The notes under the pieces are model-generated. The model saw only the letters and a program-made list of their open reading frames with translations. It did not search any database and had not been told where the DNA came from. DNA of 64,000 nt from Siphonodentalium dalli (lineage: Eukaryota; Mollusca; Scaphopoda; Gadilida; Siphonodentaliidae), in assembly GCA_032622095.1 (NCBI GenBank), contig CP136062.1, positions 3,598,001-3,662,000 of the forward strand, read 5' to 3'. Each line of letters opens with the position of its first letter. Position 1 is the first letter of the stretch. Both the position numbers and the translations under genes were made by a program. Below, piece after piece: positions 47,178-61,667 of the stretch.

Positions 47178-50100
47178 ATTCTGTACAGGATTTCCGCCAC
47201 AAGCAGTTCAGATTTTGAGAAATTGGGTCAGGACGTGTCACGAAATAGATTCGGGACCCCGAAAATTAACATATTACGCCATTAAAATTGACGAGGAGTG
47301 AGTATCACGGCCTAGCTCTTCGTGATTTCGATATCACAGACAGGCAGGCAATTCTTTACAGGATTTCCGCCGCACGCAGTTCAGATTTTAAGAAATTGGG
47401 TCAGGACGGGTCACGAAATAGAGTCAGGACCCAGGAAATTCATATATTACGCCATTAAAATTTGTGAGGGGTAAGTATCACGGCCTAGCTCTTCGTGATT
47501 TAGATATCACAGACAGGGAAGGCAATTCTGTACAGGATTTCCACCACACGCCGTTCAGATTTTGATAAATTGTGTCATGACGGTTAACAAAATATATTCG
47601 GGACCCCGAAAATTCATATACTACGCCATTTAATGTGGTGACGAGTAAGTATAACGGCCTTGCTCTTCGTGATTTCCAGAACACAGGCAGGGCAGGCAAT
47701 TCTGTACAGGATTTCCGCCACACGCAGTTCAGATTTTGAGAAATAGGGTCAGGACGTGTCACGAAATAGAGTCGGGACCCCGAAAATTTACATAATACGC
47801 CATTATAATTGTTGACGAGTAAGTATCACGGCATAACTATTCGTGATTTCGATATCACAGACAGGGCAGGCAATTCTGTATAGGATTTCCGCCACAGGCA
47901 GTTCAGATTTTAAGAAATTGGGTCAGGATGGGTCACGAAATAGAATCAGGACCCCGAAAATTCATATATTACGCCATTAAAATTTGTGAGGAGTAAGTAT
48001 CACGGCCTAGCTCTTCGTGATTTAGATATCACAGACAGGGAAGGCAATTCTGTACAGGATTTCCGCCACACGCAGTGCAGATTTTGAGAAATTGGGTCAG
48101 GACATGTCACAAAATATATTCGGGACCCCGAAAATTTACATATTACGGCATTAAAATTGGTGAGGAGTAAGTATCACGGCCTCTCTCTCCGTGATGTCGA
48201 CATCACAGACAGGGCAGCCAATTCTGTACAGGATTTCCGCCACACGCAGTTCAGATTTTGATAAATTGGGTCAGGACGGGTCACGAAATAGAGTCGGGAC
48301 CCCGGAAATTTACATAATACGCCATTAAAATTGGTGACGAGTAAGTATCAAGCCCTAACTCTTCGTGATTTCAATATCACAGAAAGGGCACGCAATTCTG
48401 TACAGGATTTCCGAAACAGGCAGTTGGATTTTAAGAAATTGGGTCAGGACGGGTCACGAAATAGAGTCAGGACCCCGGAAATTCATATACTACGCCATTT
48501 ATTGTGGTGGCGAGTAAGTATAACGCCCTTACTCTTCGTGATTTCCACAACACAGGCAGGGCAGCAGGTAATTATGTACAGGATTTCCGCCACTCGCAGT
48601 TCAGATTTTGAGAAATTGGGTCAGGACGGGTCACGAAATAGAGTCGGGACCCCGAAAATTAACATATTACGCCATTACAATTGGTGAGGAGTAAGTATCA
48701 CGGCCAGCTCTCCGTGATTTCGACATCACAGACAGGGCAGCCAATTCTGTACAGGATTTCCGCCACACGCAGTTCAGATTTTAAGAAATAGGGTCATGAC
48801 GTGTCACGAATTAGAGTCGGGACCCCGAAAATTAACATATTACGCCATTAAAATTGGTGAGGAGTGAGTATCACGGCCTAGCTCTTCGTGATTTCGATAT
48901 CACAGACAGGGAATGCAATTCTGTACTGGATTTCCGCTACAAGCAGTTCAGATTTTGAGAAATTGGGTAAGGACGTGTCAAGAAATAGAGTCGGGACCCC
49001 GAAAATTAACATATTACGCCATTAAAATTGATGAGGAGTGAGTATCACGGCCCAGCTCCTCGTGATTTCGATATCACACACAGGACAGGCAATTCTGTAC
49101 AGGATTTCCGCCACACGCAGTTCAGATTTTGAGAAATTGGGTCATGACGGGTCACAAAATATATTCGGGACCCCGAAAATTCACATATTATGACATTAAA
49201 ATTGGTGAGGAGTAAGTATCACAGCAAAAGTCTTCGTGATTTCGACATCACACACAGGGCAGGCAATTCTGCACAGGATTTCCGCCACACGCAGTTGAGA
49301 TTTTGATAAATTAGGTCAGGACGGGTCACGAAATAGAGTCGGGACCCCGAAAATTAACATATTACGCCATTTAATGTGGTGACGAGTAAGTATAACGGCC
49401 TTGCTCTTCGTGATTTCCAGAACACAGGCAGGGCAGGCAATTCTGTACAGGATTTCCGCCACACGCAGTTCAGATTTTGAGAAATAGGGTCAGGACGTGT
49501 CACGAAATAGAGTCGGGACCCCGAAAATTTACATAATACGCCATTACAATTGTTGACGAGTAAGTATCACGGCATAACTATTCGTGATTTCGATATCACA
49601 GACAGGGCAGGCAATTCTGTATAGGATTTCCGCCACACGCAGTTCAGATTTTAAGAAATTGGGTCAGGACGGGTCACGAAATAGATTCAGGACCCCGGAA
49701 ATTCATATATTACGCCATTAAAATGTGTGAGGAGTAAGTATCACGGCCTAGCTCTCCGCGATGTCGACATCACAGACAGGGCAGCCAATTCGGTACAGGA
49801 TTTCCGCCACACGCAGTTCAGATTTTGATAAATTGGGTCAGGACGGGTCACGAAATAGAGTCGGGACCCCGGAAATTTACATAATACGCCATTAAAATTG
49901 GTGACGAGTAAGTATCAAGCCCTAACTCTTCGTGATTTCAATATCACAGAAAGGGCAGGCAATTCTGTACAGGATTTCCGCCACAGGCAGTTGGATTTTA
50001 AGAAATTGGGTCAGGACGGGTCACGAAATAGAGTCAGGACCCCGGAAATTCATATACTACGCCATTTATTGTGGTGGCGAGTAAGTATAACGCCCTTACT

Positions 50101-53100
50101 CTTCGTGATTTCCACAACACAGGCAGGGCAGCAGGTAATTCTGTACAGGATTTCCGCCACAAGCAGTTCAGATTTTAAGAAATAGGGTCATGACGTGTCA
50201 CGAATTAGAGTCGGGACCCCGAAAATTAACATATTACGCCATTAAAATTGGTGAGGAGTGAGTATCACGCCCTAGCTCTTCGTGATTTCGAAATCACAGA
50301 CAGGGAAGGCAATTCTGTACAGGATTTCCGCTACAAGCAGTTCAGATTTTGAGAAATTGGGTCAGGACGTGTCAAGAAATAGAGTCGGGACCCCGAAAAT
50401 TAACATATTGCGCCATTAAAATTGATGAGGAGTGAGTATCACGGCCTAGCTCTTCGTGATTTCGATATCACACACAGGACAGGCAATTCTGTACAGGATT
50501 TCCGCCACACGCAGTTCAGATTTTGAGAAATTGGGTCATGACGGGTCACAAAATATATTCGGGACCCCGAAAATTCACATATTATGACATTAAAATTGGT
50601 GTGGAGTAAGTATCACAGCAAAAGTCTTCGTGATTTCGACATCACACACAGGGAAGGCAATTCTCCACAGGATTTCCGCCACACGCAGTTGAGATTTTGA
50701 GAAATAGGGTCAGGACGTGTCACGAAATAGAGTCGGGACCCCGAAAATTTACATAATACGCCATTACAATTGTTGACGAGTAAGTATCACGGCATAACTA
50801 TTCCTGATTTCGATATCACAGACAGGGCAGGCAATTCTGTATAGGATTTCCGCCACATGCAGTTCAGATTTTAAGAAATTGGGTCAGGACGGGTCACGAA
50901 ATAGATTCAGGACCCAGGAAATTCATATATTACGCCATTAAAATGTGTGAGGAGTAAGTATCACGGCCTAGCTCTTCGTGATTTAGATATCACAGACAGG
51001 GAAGGCAATTCTGTACATGATTTCCACCACCTGCAGTTCAGATTTTGAGAAATTGGGTCAGGACGGGTCACGAAATAGAGTCGGGACCCCGAAAATTCAC
51101 ATATTACGGTATTAAAATTGGTGAGGAGTAAGTATCACGGCATCTCTCTCCGCGATGTCGACATCACAGACAAGGCAGCCAATTCTTTAAAGGTTTTCCG
51201 CCACACGCAGTTCAGATTTTGATAAATTGGGTCAGGACGGGTCACGAAATAGAGTCGGGACCCCGGAAATTTACATAATACGCCATTAAAATTGATGACG
51301 AGTAAGTATCACGGCCTAACTCTTCGTGATTTCAATATCACAGAAAGGGCAGGCAATTCTGTATAGGATTTCCACCACCTGCAGTTCAGATTTTGAGAAA
51401 TTGGGTCAGGACGGGTCACGAAATAGAGTCGGGACCCCGAAAATTAACATATTACGCCATTAAAATTGGTGAGGAGTAAGTATCACGACCTAACTCTTCG
51501 TGATTTCGACATCACATACAGGGAAGCCAATTCTGTACAGGATTTCCGACACAAGCATTTCAGATTTTGGAAAATTGGGTCAGGACGGGTCACGAAATAG
51601 AGTCAGGACCCCGGACATTCACATATTACGCCATTAAAATTGGTGCGGAGTAAGTATCACGGCATAACTCTTCGTGATTTCGACGTCACAAAATATATTC
51701 GGGACCCCGAAAATTCACATATTACGCCATTACAATTGGTGAGGAGTGAGTATCACGGCCAGCTCTCCGTGATTTCGACAACACAGACAGGGCAGCCAAT
51801 TATGTACAGGATTTCCGCCACAAGCAGTTCAGATTTTGAGAAATTGGGTCAGGACGTGTCACGAAATAGAGTCGGGACCCCAAAAATTAACATATTACGC
51901 CATTAAAATTGACGAGGAGTGAGTATCACGGCCTAGCTCTTCGTGATTTCGATATCACAGACAGGACAGGCAATTCTGTACAGGATTTCCGCCACACGCA
52001 GTTCAGATTTTAAGAAATTGGGTCAGGACGGGTCACGAAATAGAGTCAGGACCCAGGAAATTCATATAGTACGCCATTAAAATTTGTGAGGGGTAAGTAT
52101 CACGGCCTAGCCCTTCGTGATTTAGATATCACAGACAGGGAAGGCAATTCTGTACAGGATTTCCACCACACGCAGTTCAGATTTTGATAAATTGGGTCAT
52201 GACGGGTCACAAAATATATTCGGGACCCCGAAAATTCATATACTACGCCATTTAATGTGGTGACGAGTAAGTATAACGGCCTTGCTCTTCGTGATTTCCA
52301 GAACACAGGCAGGGCAGGCAATTCTGTACAGGATTTCCGCCACACGCAGTTCAGATTTTGAGAAATAGGGTCAGGACGTGTCACGAAATAGAGTCGGGAC
52401 CCCGAAAATTTACATAATACGCCATTACAATTGTTGACGAGTAAGTATCACGGCATAACTATTCGTGATTTCGATATCACAGACAGGGCAGGCAATTCTG
52501 TATAGGATTTCCGCCACAGGCAGTTCAGATTTTAAGAAATTGGGTCAGGACGGGTCACGAAATAGAGTCAGGACCCCGGAAATTCATATATTACGCCATT
52601 AAAATTTATGAGGAGTAAGTATCACGGCCTAGCTCTTCGTGATTTAGATATCACAGACAAGGAAGGCAATTCTGTACAGGATTTCCGCCACACGCAGTTC
52701 AGATTTTGAGAAATTGGGTCAGGACATGTCACAAAATATATTCGGGACCACGAAAATTCACATATTACGGCATTAAAATTGGTGAGGAGTAAGTATCACG
52801 GCCTCTCTCTCCGCGATGTCGACATCACAGACAGGGCAGCCAATTCTGTACAGGATTTCCGCCACACGCAGTTCAGATTTTGATAAATTGGGTCAGGACG
52901 GGTCACGAAATAGAGTCGGGACCCCGGAAATTTACATAATACGCCATTAAAATTGGTGACGAGTAAGTATCAAGCCCTAACTCTTCGTGATTTCAATATC
53001 ACAGAAAGGGCAGGCAATTCTGTACAGGATTTCCGCCACAGGCAGTTGGATTTTAAGAAATTGGGTCAGGACGGGTCACGAAATAAAGTCAGGACCCCGG

Positions 53101-55903
53101 AAATTCATATACTACGCCATTTATTGTGGTGGCGAGTATAAAGTAGAACGCCCTTACTCTTCGTGATTTCCACAACACAGGCAGGGCAGCAGGTAATTAT
53201 GTACAGGATTTCCGCCACTCGCAGTTCAGATTTTGAGAAATTGGGTCAGGACGGGTCACGAAATAGAGTCGGGACCCCGAAAATTAACATATTACGCCAT
53301 TACAATTGGTGAGGAGTAAGTATCACGGCCAGCTCTCCGTGATTTCGACATCACAGACAGGGCAGCCAATTCTGTACAGGATTTCCGCCACACGCAGTTC
53401 AGATTTTAAGAAATAGGGTCATGGCGTGTCACGAATTAGAGTCGGGACCCCGAAAATTAACATATTACGCCATTAAAATTGGTGAGGAGTGAGTATCACG
53501 GCCTAGCTCTTCGTGATTTCGATATCACAGACAGGGAAGGCAATTCTGTACAGGATTTCCGCTACAAGCAGTTCAGATTTTGAGAAATTGGGTCAGGACG
53601 TGTCAAGAAATAGAGTCGGGACCCCGAAAATTAACATATTACGCCATTAAAATTGATGAGGAGTGAGTATCACGGCCTAGCTCTTCGTGATTTCGATATC
53701 ACACACAGGACAGGCAATTCTGTACAGGATTTCCGCCACACGCAGTTCAGATTTTGAGAAATTGGGTCATGACGGGTCACAAAATATATTCGGGACCCCG
53801 AAAATTTATATACTACGCCATTTAATGTGATGACGAGTAAGTATAACGGCCTTGCTCTTCGTGATTTCCAGAACACAGGCAGGGCAGGCAATTCTGTACA
53901 GGATTTCCGCCACACGCAGTTCAGATTTTGAGAAATAGGGTCAGGACGTGTCACGAAATAGAGTCGGGACCCCGAAAATTTACATAATACGCCATTACAA
54001 TTGTTGACGAGTAAGTATCACGGCATAACTATTCGTGATTTCGATATCACAGACAGGGCAGTCAATTCTGTATAGGATTTCCGCCACAGGCAGTTCAGAT
54101 TTTAAGAAATTGGGTCAGGACGGGTCACGAAATAGAGTCAGGACCCCGGAAATTCATATATTACGCCATTAAATGTGTGAGGAGTAAGTATAACGGCCTA
54201 GCTCTTCGTGATTTAGATATCACAGACAGGGAAGGCAATTCTGTACAGGATTTCCGCCACACGCAGTTCAGATTTTGAGAAATTGGGTCAGGACATGTCA
54301 CAAAATATATTCGGGACCCCGAAAATTCACATATTACGGCATTAAAATTGGTGAGGAGTTAGTATCACGGCCTCTCTCTCCGCGATGTCGACATCACAGA
54401 CAGGGCAGCCAATTCTGTACAGGATTTCCGCCACACGCAGTTCAGATTTTGATAAATTGGGTCAGGACGGGTCACGAAATAGAGTCGGGACCCCGGAAAT
54501 TTACATAATACGCCATTAAAATTGGTGACGAGTAAGTATCAAGCCCTAACTCTTCGTGATTTCAATATCACAGAAAGGGCAAGCAATTCTGTACAGGATT
54601 TCCGCCACAGGCAGTTGGATTTTAAGAAATTGGGTCAGGACGGGTCACGAAATAGAGTCAGGACCCCGGAAATCCATATACTACGCCATTTATTGTGGTG
54701 GCGAGTATAAAGTATAACGCCCTTACTCTTCGTGATTTCCACAACACAGGCAGGGCAGCAGGTAATTATGTACAGGATTTCCGCCACTCGCAGTTCAGAT
54801 TTTGAGAAATTGGGTCAGGACGGGTCACGAAATAGAGTCGGGACCCCGAAAATTAACATATTACGCCATTACAATTGGTGAGGAGTAAGTATCACGGTCA
54901 GCTCTCCGTGATTTCGACATCACAGACAGGGCAGCCAATTCTGTACAGGATTTCCGCCACACGCAGTTCAGATTTTAAGAAATAGGGTCATGGCGTGTCA
55001 CGAATTAGAGTCGGGACCCCGAAAATTAACATATTACGCCATTAAAATTGGTGAGGAGTGAGTATCACGGCCTAGCTCTTCGTGATTTCGAAATCACAGA
55101 CAGGGAAGGCAATTCTGTACAGGATTTCCGCTACAAGCAGTTCAGATTTTGAGAAATTGGGTCAGGACGTGTCAAGAAATAGAGTCGGGACCCCGAAAAT
55201 TAACATATTACGCCATTAAAATTGATGAGGAGTGAGTATCACGGCCTAGCTCTTCGTGATTTCGATATCACACACAGGACAGGCAATTCTGTACAGGATT
55301 TCCGCCACACGCAGTTCAGATTTTGAGAAATTGGGTCATGACGGGTCACAAAATATATTCGGCACCCCGAAAATTCACATATTATGACATTAAAATTGGT
55401 GAGGAGTAAGTATCACAGCAAAAGTCTTCGTGATTTCGACATCACACACAGGGAAGGCAATTCTGCACAGGATTTCCGCCACACGAGTTGAGATTTTGAT
55501 AAATTGGGTCAGGACGGGTCACGAAATAGAGTCGGACCCCGAAAATTAACATATTACGCCATTTAATGTGGTGACGAGTAAGTATCACGGCCTTGCTCTT
55601 CGTGATTTCCACAACACAGGCAGGGCAAGCAATTCTGTACAGGATTTCCACCACCTGCAGTTCAGATTTTGAGAAATTGGGTCAGGACAGGTCACGAAAT
55701 AGAGTCGGGACCCCGAAAATTAACATATTACGCCATTAAAATTGGTGAGGAGTAAGTATCACGACCTAACTCTTCGTGATTTCGACATCACATACAGGGA
55801 AGCCAATTCTGTACAGGATTTCCGACACAAGCATTTCAGATTTTGGAAAATTGGGTCAGGACGGGTCACGAAATAGAGTCAGGACCCCGGACATTCACAT
55901 ATT

Positions 55904-58785
55904 ACGCCATTAAAATTGGTGCGGAGTAAGTATCACGGCATAACTCTTCGTGATTTCGACGTCACAAAATATATTCGGGACCCCGAAAATTCACATATTA
56001 CGCCATTACAATTGGTGAGGAGTAAGTATCACGGCCAGCTCTCCGTGATTTCGACAACACAGACTGGGCAGCCAATTCTGTACTGGATTTCCGCCACAAG
56101 CAGTTCAGATTTTGAGAAATTGGGTCAGGACGTGTCACGAAATAGAGTCGGGACCCCGAAAATTAACATATTACGCCATTAAAATTGACGAGGAGTGAGT
56201 ATCACGGCCTAGCTCTTCGTGATTTCGATATCACAGACAGGACAGGCAATTCTGTACAGGATTTCCGCCACACGCAGTTGAGATTTTAAGAAATTGGGTC
56301 AGGACGGGTCACGAAATAGAGTCAGGACCTAGGAAATTCATATATTACGCCATTAAAATTTGTGAGTGGTAAGTATCACGGCCTAGCCCTTCGTGATTTA
56401 GATATCACAGACAGGGAAGGCAATTCTGTACAGGATTTCCGCCACACGCAGTTCAGATTTTGAGAAATTGGGTCAGGACATGTCACAAAATATATTCGGG
56501 ACCCCGAAAATTCACATATTACGGCATTAAAATTGGTGAGGAGTAAGTATCACGGCCTCTCTCTGCGCGATGTCGACATCACAGACAGGGCAGCCAATTC
56601 TGTACAGGATTTCCGCCACACGCAGTTCAGATTTTGAGAAATAGGGTCAGGACGTGTCACGAAATAGAGTCGGGACCCCGAAAATTTACATAATACGCCA
56701 TTACAATTGTTGACGAGTAAGTATCACGGCATAACTATTCGTGATTTAGATATCACAGACAGGGAAGGCAATTCTGTACAGGATTTCCGCCACACGCAGT
56801 TCAGATTTTGAGAAATAGGGTCAGGACGTGTCACGAAATAGAGTCGGGACCCCGAAAATTTACATAATACGCCATTACAATTGTTGACGAGTAAGTATCA
56901 CGGCATAACTATTCGTGATTTCGATATCACAGACAGGGCAGTCAATTCTGTATAGGATTTCCGCCACAGGCAGTTCAGATTTTAAGAAATTGGGTCAGGA
57001 CGGGTCACGAAATAGAGTCAGGACCCCGGAAATTCATATATTACGCCATTAAAATTTGTGAGGAGTAAGTATAACGGCCTAGCTCTTCGTGATTTAGATA
57101 TCACAGACAGGGAAGGCAATTCTGTACAGGATTTCCGCCACACGCAGTTCAGATTTTGAGAAATTGGGTCAGGACATGTCACAAAATATATTCGGGACCC
57201 CGAAAATTCACATATTACGGCATTAAAATTGGTGAGGAGTTAGTATCACGGCCTCTCTCTCCGCGATGTCGACATCACAGACAGGGCAGCCAATTCTGTA
57301 CAGGATTTCCGCCACACGCAGTTCAGATTTTGATAAATTGGGTCAGGACGGGTCATGAAATAGAGTCGGGACCCCGGAAATTTACATAATACGCCATTAA
57401 AATTGGTGACGAGTAAGTATCAAGCCCTAACTCTTCGTGATTTCAATATCACAGAAAGGGCAGGCAATTCTGTACAGGATTTCCGCCACAGGCAGTTGGA
57501 TTTTAAGAAATTGGGTCAGGACGGGTCACGAAATAGAGTCAGGACCCCGGAAATCCATATACTACGCCATTTATTGTGGTGGCGAGTATAAAGTATAACG
57601 CCCTTACTCTTCGTGATTTCCACAACACAGGCAGGGCAGCAGGTAATTATGTACAGGATTTCCGCCACTCGCAGTTCAGATTTTGAGAAATTGGGTCAGG
57701 ACGGGTCACGAAATAGAGTCGGGACCCCGAAAATTAACATATTACGCCATTACAATTGGTGAGGAGTAAGTATCACGGCCAGCTCTCCGTGATTTCGACA
57801 TCACAGACAGGGCAGCCAATTCTGTACAGGATTTCCGCCACACGCAGTTCAGATTTTAAGAAATAGGGTCATGGCGTGTCACGAATTAGAGTCGGGACCC
57901 CGAAAATTAACATATTACGCCATTAAAATTGGTGAGGAGTGAGTATCACGGCCTAGCTCTTCGTGATTTCGATTTCACAGACAGGGAAGGCAATTCTGTA
58001 CAGGATTTCCGCTACAAGCAGTTCAGATTTTGAGAAATTGGGTCAGGACGTGTCAAGAAATAGAGTCGGGACCCCGAAAATTAACATATTACGCCATTAA
58101 AATTGATGAGGAGTGAGTATCACGGCCTAGCTCTTCGTGATTTCGATATCACACACAGGACAGGCAATTCTGTACAGGATTTCCGCCACACGCAGTTCAG
58201 ATTTTGAGAAATTGGGCCATGACGGGTCACAAAATATATTCGGGACCCCGAAAATTCACATATTATACCATTAAAATTGGTGAGGAGTAAGTATCACAGC
58301 AAAAGTCTTCGTGATTTCGACATCACACACAGGGAAGGCAATTCTGCACAGGATTTCCGCCACACGCAGTTGAGATTTTGATAAATTGGGTCAGGACGGG
58401 TCACGAAATAGAGTCGGACCCCGAAAATTAACATATTACGCCATTTAATGTGGTGACGAGTAAGTATCACGGCCTTGCTCTTCGTGATTTCCACAACACA
58501 GGCAGGGCAAGCAATTCTGTACAGGATTTCCACCACCTGCAGTTCAGATTTTGAGAAATTGGGTCAGGACAGGTCACGAAATAGAGTCAGGACCCCGAAA
58601 ATTAACATATTACGCCATTAAAATTGGTGAGGAGTAAGTATCACGACCTAACTCTTCGTGATTTCGACATCACATACAGGGAAGCCAATTCTGTACAGGA
58701 TTTCCGACACAAGCATTTCAGATTTTGGAAAATTGGGTCAGGACGGGTCACGAAATAGAGTCAGGACCCCGGACATTCACATATT
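55904..58785. repeat. 2882-bp higher-order repeat unit (copy A)
   Basis: Sixteen full monomers plus one 96-bp monomer. The unit is near-identical to the next copy, down to shared private variants such as CTCTCTCTGCGCGATGTCG and GCGAGTATAAAGTATAACG. Confidence 0.85.
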
Positions 58786-61667
58786 ACGCCATTAAAATGG
58801 GTGCGGAGTAAGTATCACGGCATAACTCTTCGTGATTTCGACGTCACAAAATATATTCGGGACCCCGAAAATTCACATATTACGCCATTACAATTGGTGA
58901 GGAGTAAGTATCACGGCCAGCTCTCCGTGATTTCGACAACACAGACTGGGCAGCCAATTCTGTACAGGATTTCCGCCACAAGCAGTTCAGATTTTGAGAA
59001 ATTGGGTCAGGACGTGTCACGAAATAGAGTCGGGACCCCGAAAATTAACATATTACGCCATTAAAATTGACGAGGAGTGAGTATCACGGCCTAGCTCTTC
59101 GTGATTTCGATATCACAGACAGGACAGGCAATTCTGTACAGGATTTCCGCCACACGCAGTTGAGATTTTTTGAAATTGGGTCAGGACGGGTCACGAAATA
59201 GAGTCAGGACCTAGGAAATTCATATATTACGCCATTAAAATTTGTGAGTGGTAAGTATCACGGCCTAGCCCTTCGTGATTTAGATATCACAGACAGGGAA
59301 GGCAATTCTGTACAGGATTTCCGCCACACGCAGTTCAGACTTTGAGAAATTGGGTCAGGACATGTCACAAAATATATTCGGGACCCCGAAAATTCACATA
59401 TTACGGCATTAAAATTGGTGAGGAGTAAGTATCACGGCCTCTCTCTGCGCGATGTCGACATCACAGACAGGGCAGCCAATTCTGTACAGGATTTCCGCCA
59501 CACGCAGTTCAGATTTTGAGAAATAGGGTCAGGACGTGTCACGAAATAGAGTCGGGACCCCGAAAATTTACATAATACGCCATTACAATTGTTGACGAGT
59601 AAGTATCACGGCATAACTATTCGTGATTTAGATATCACAGACAGGGAAGGCAATTCTGTACAGGATTTCCCCCACAAGCAGTTCAGATTTTGAGAAATAG
59701 GGTCAGGACGTGTCACGAAATAGAGTCGGGACCCCGAAAATTTACATAATACGCCATTACAATTGTTGACGAGTAAGTATCACGGCATAACTATTCGTGA
59801 TTTCGATATCACAGACAGGGCAGTCAATTCTGTATAGGATTTCCGCCACAGGCAGTTCAGATTTTAAGAAATTGGGTCAGGACGGGTCACGAAATAGAGT
59901 CAGGACCCCGGAAATTCATATATTACGCCATTAAAATTTGTGAGGAGTAAGTATAACGGCCTAGCTCTTCGTGATTTAGATATCACAGACAGGGAAGGCA
60001 ATTCTGTACAGGATTTCCGCCACACGCAGTTCAGATTTTGAGAAATTGGGTCAGGACATGTCACAAAATATATTCGGGACCCCGAAAATTCACATATTAC
60101 GGCATTAAAATTGGTGAGGAGTTAGTATCACGGCCTCTCTCTCCGCGATGTCGACATCACAGACAGGGCAGCCAATTCTGTACAGGATTTCCGCCACACG
60201 CAGTTCAGATTTTGATAAATTGGGTCAGGACGGGTCATGAAATAGAGTCGGGACCCCGGAAATTTACATAATACGCCATTAAAATTGGTGACGAGTAAGT
60301 ATCAAGCCCTAACTCTTCGTGATTTCAATATCACAGAAAGGGCAGGCAATTCTGTACAGGATTTCCGCCACAGGCAGTTGGATTTTAAGAAATTGGGTCA
60401 GGACGGGTCACGAAATAGAGTCAGGACCCCGGAAATCCATATACTACGCCATTTATTGTGGTGGCGAGTATAAAGTATAACGCCCTTACTCTTCGTGATT
60501 TCCACAACACAGGCAGGGCAGCAGGTAATTATGTACAGGATTTCCGCCACTCGCAGTTCAGATTTTGAGAAATTGGGTCAGGACGGGTCACGAAATAGAG
60601 TCGGGACCCCGAAAATTAACATATTACGCCATTACAATTGGTGAGGAGTAAGTATCACGGCCAGCTCTCCGTGATTTCGACATCACAGACAGGGCAGCCA
60701 ATTCTGTACAGGATTTCCGCCACACGCAGTTCAGATTTTAAGAAATAGGGTCATGGCGTGTCACGAATTAGAATCGGGACCCCGAAAATTAACATATTAC
60801 GCCATTAAAATTGGTGAGGAGTGAGTATCACGGCCTAGCTCTTCGTGATTTCGATATCACAGACAGGGAAGGCAATTCTGTACAGGATTTCCGCTACAAG
60901 CAGTTCAGATTTTGAGAAATTGGGTCAGGACGTGTCAAGAAATAGAGTCGGGACCCCGAAAATTAACATATTACGCCATTAAAATTGATGAGGAGTGAGT
61001 ATCACGGCCTTGCTCTTCGTGATTTCGATATCACACACAGGACAGGCAATTCTGTACAGGATTTCCGCCACACGCAGTTCAGATTTTGAGAAATTGGGTC
61101 ATGACGGATCACAAAATATATTCGGGACCCCGAAAATTCACATATTATGACATTAAAATTGGTGAGGAGTAAGTATCACAGCAAAAGTCTTCGTGATTTC
61201 GACATCACACACAGGGAAGGCAATTCTGCACAGGATTTCCGCAACAAGCAGTTGAGATTTTGATAAATTGGGTCAGGACGGGTCACGAAATAGAGTCGGA
61301 CCCCGAAAATTAACATATTACGCCATTTAATGTGGTGACGAGTAAGTATCACGGCCTTGCTCTTCGTGATTTCCACAACACAGGCAGGGCAGGCAATTCT
61401 GTACAGGATTTCCACCACCTGCAGTTCAGATTTTGAGAAATTGGGTCAGGACAGGTCACGAAATAGAGTCGGGACCCCGAAAATTAACATATTACGCCAT
61501 TAAAATTGGTGAGGAGTAAGTATCACGACCTAACTCTTCGTGATTTCGACATCACATACAGGGAAGCCAATTCTGTACAGGATTTCCGACACAAGCATTT
61601 CAGATTTTGGAAAATTGGGTCAGGACGGGTCACGAAATAGAGTCAGGACCCCGGACATTCACATATT
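58786..61667. repeat. 2882-bp higher-order repeat unit (copy B)
   Basis: Same order of variant monomers as copy A, with only scattered substitutions. Confidence 0.85.
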
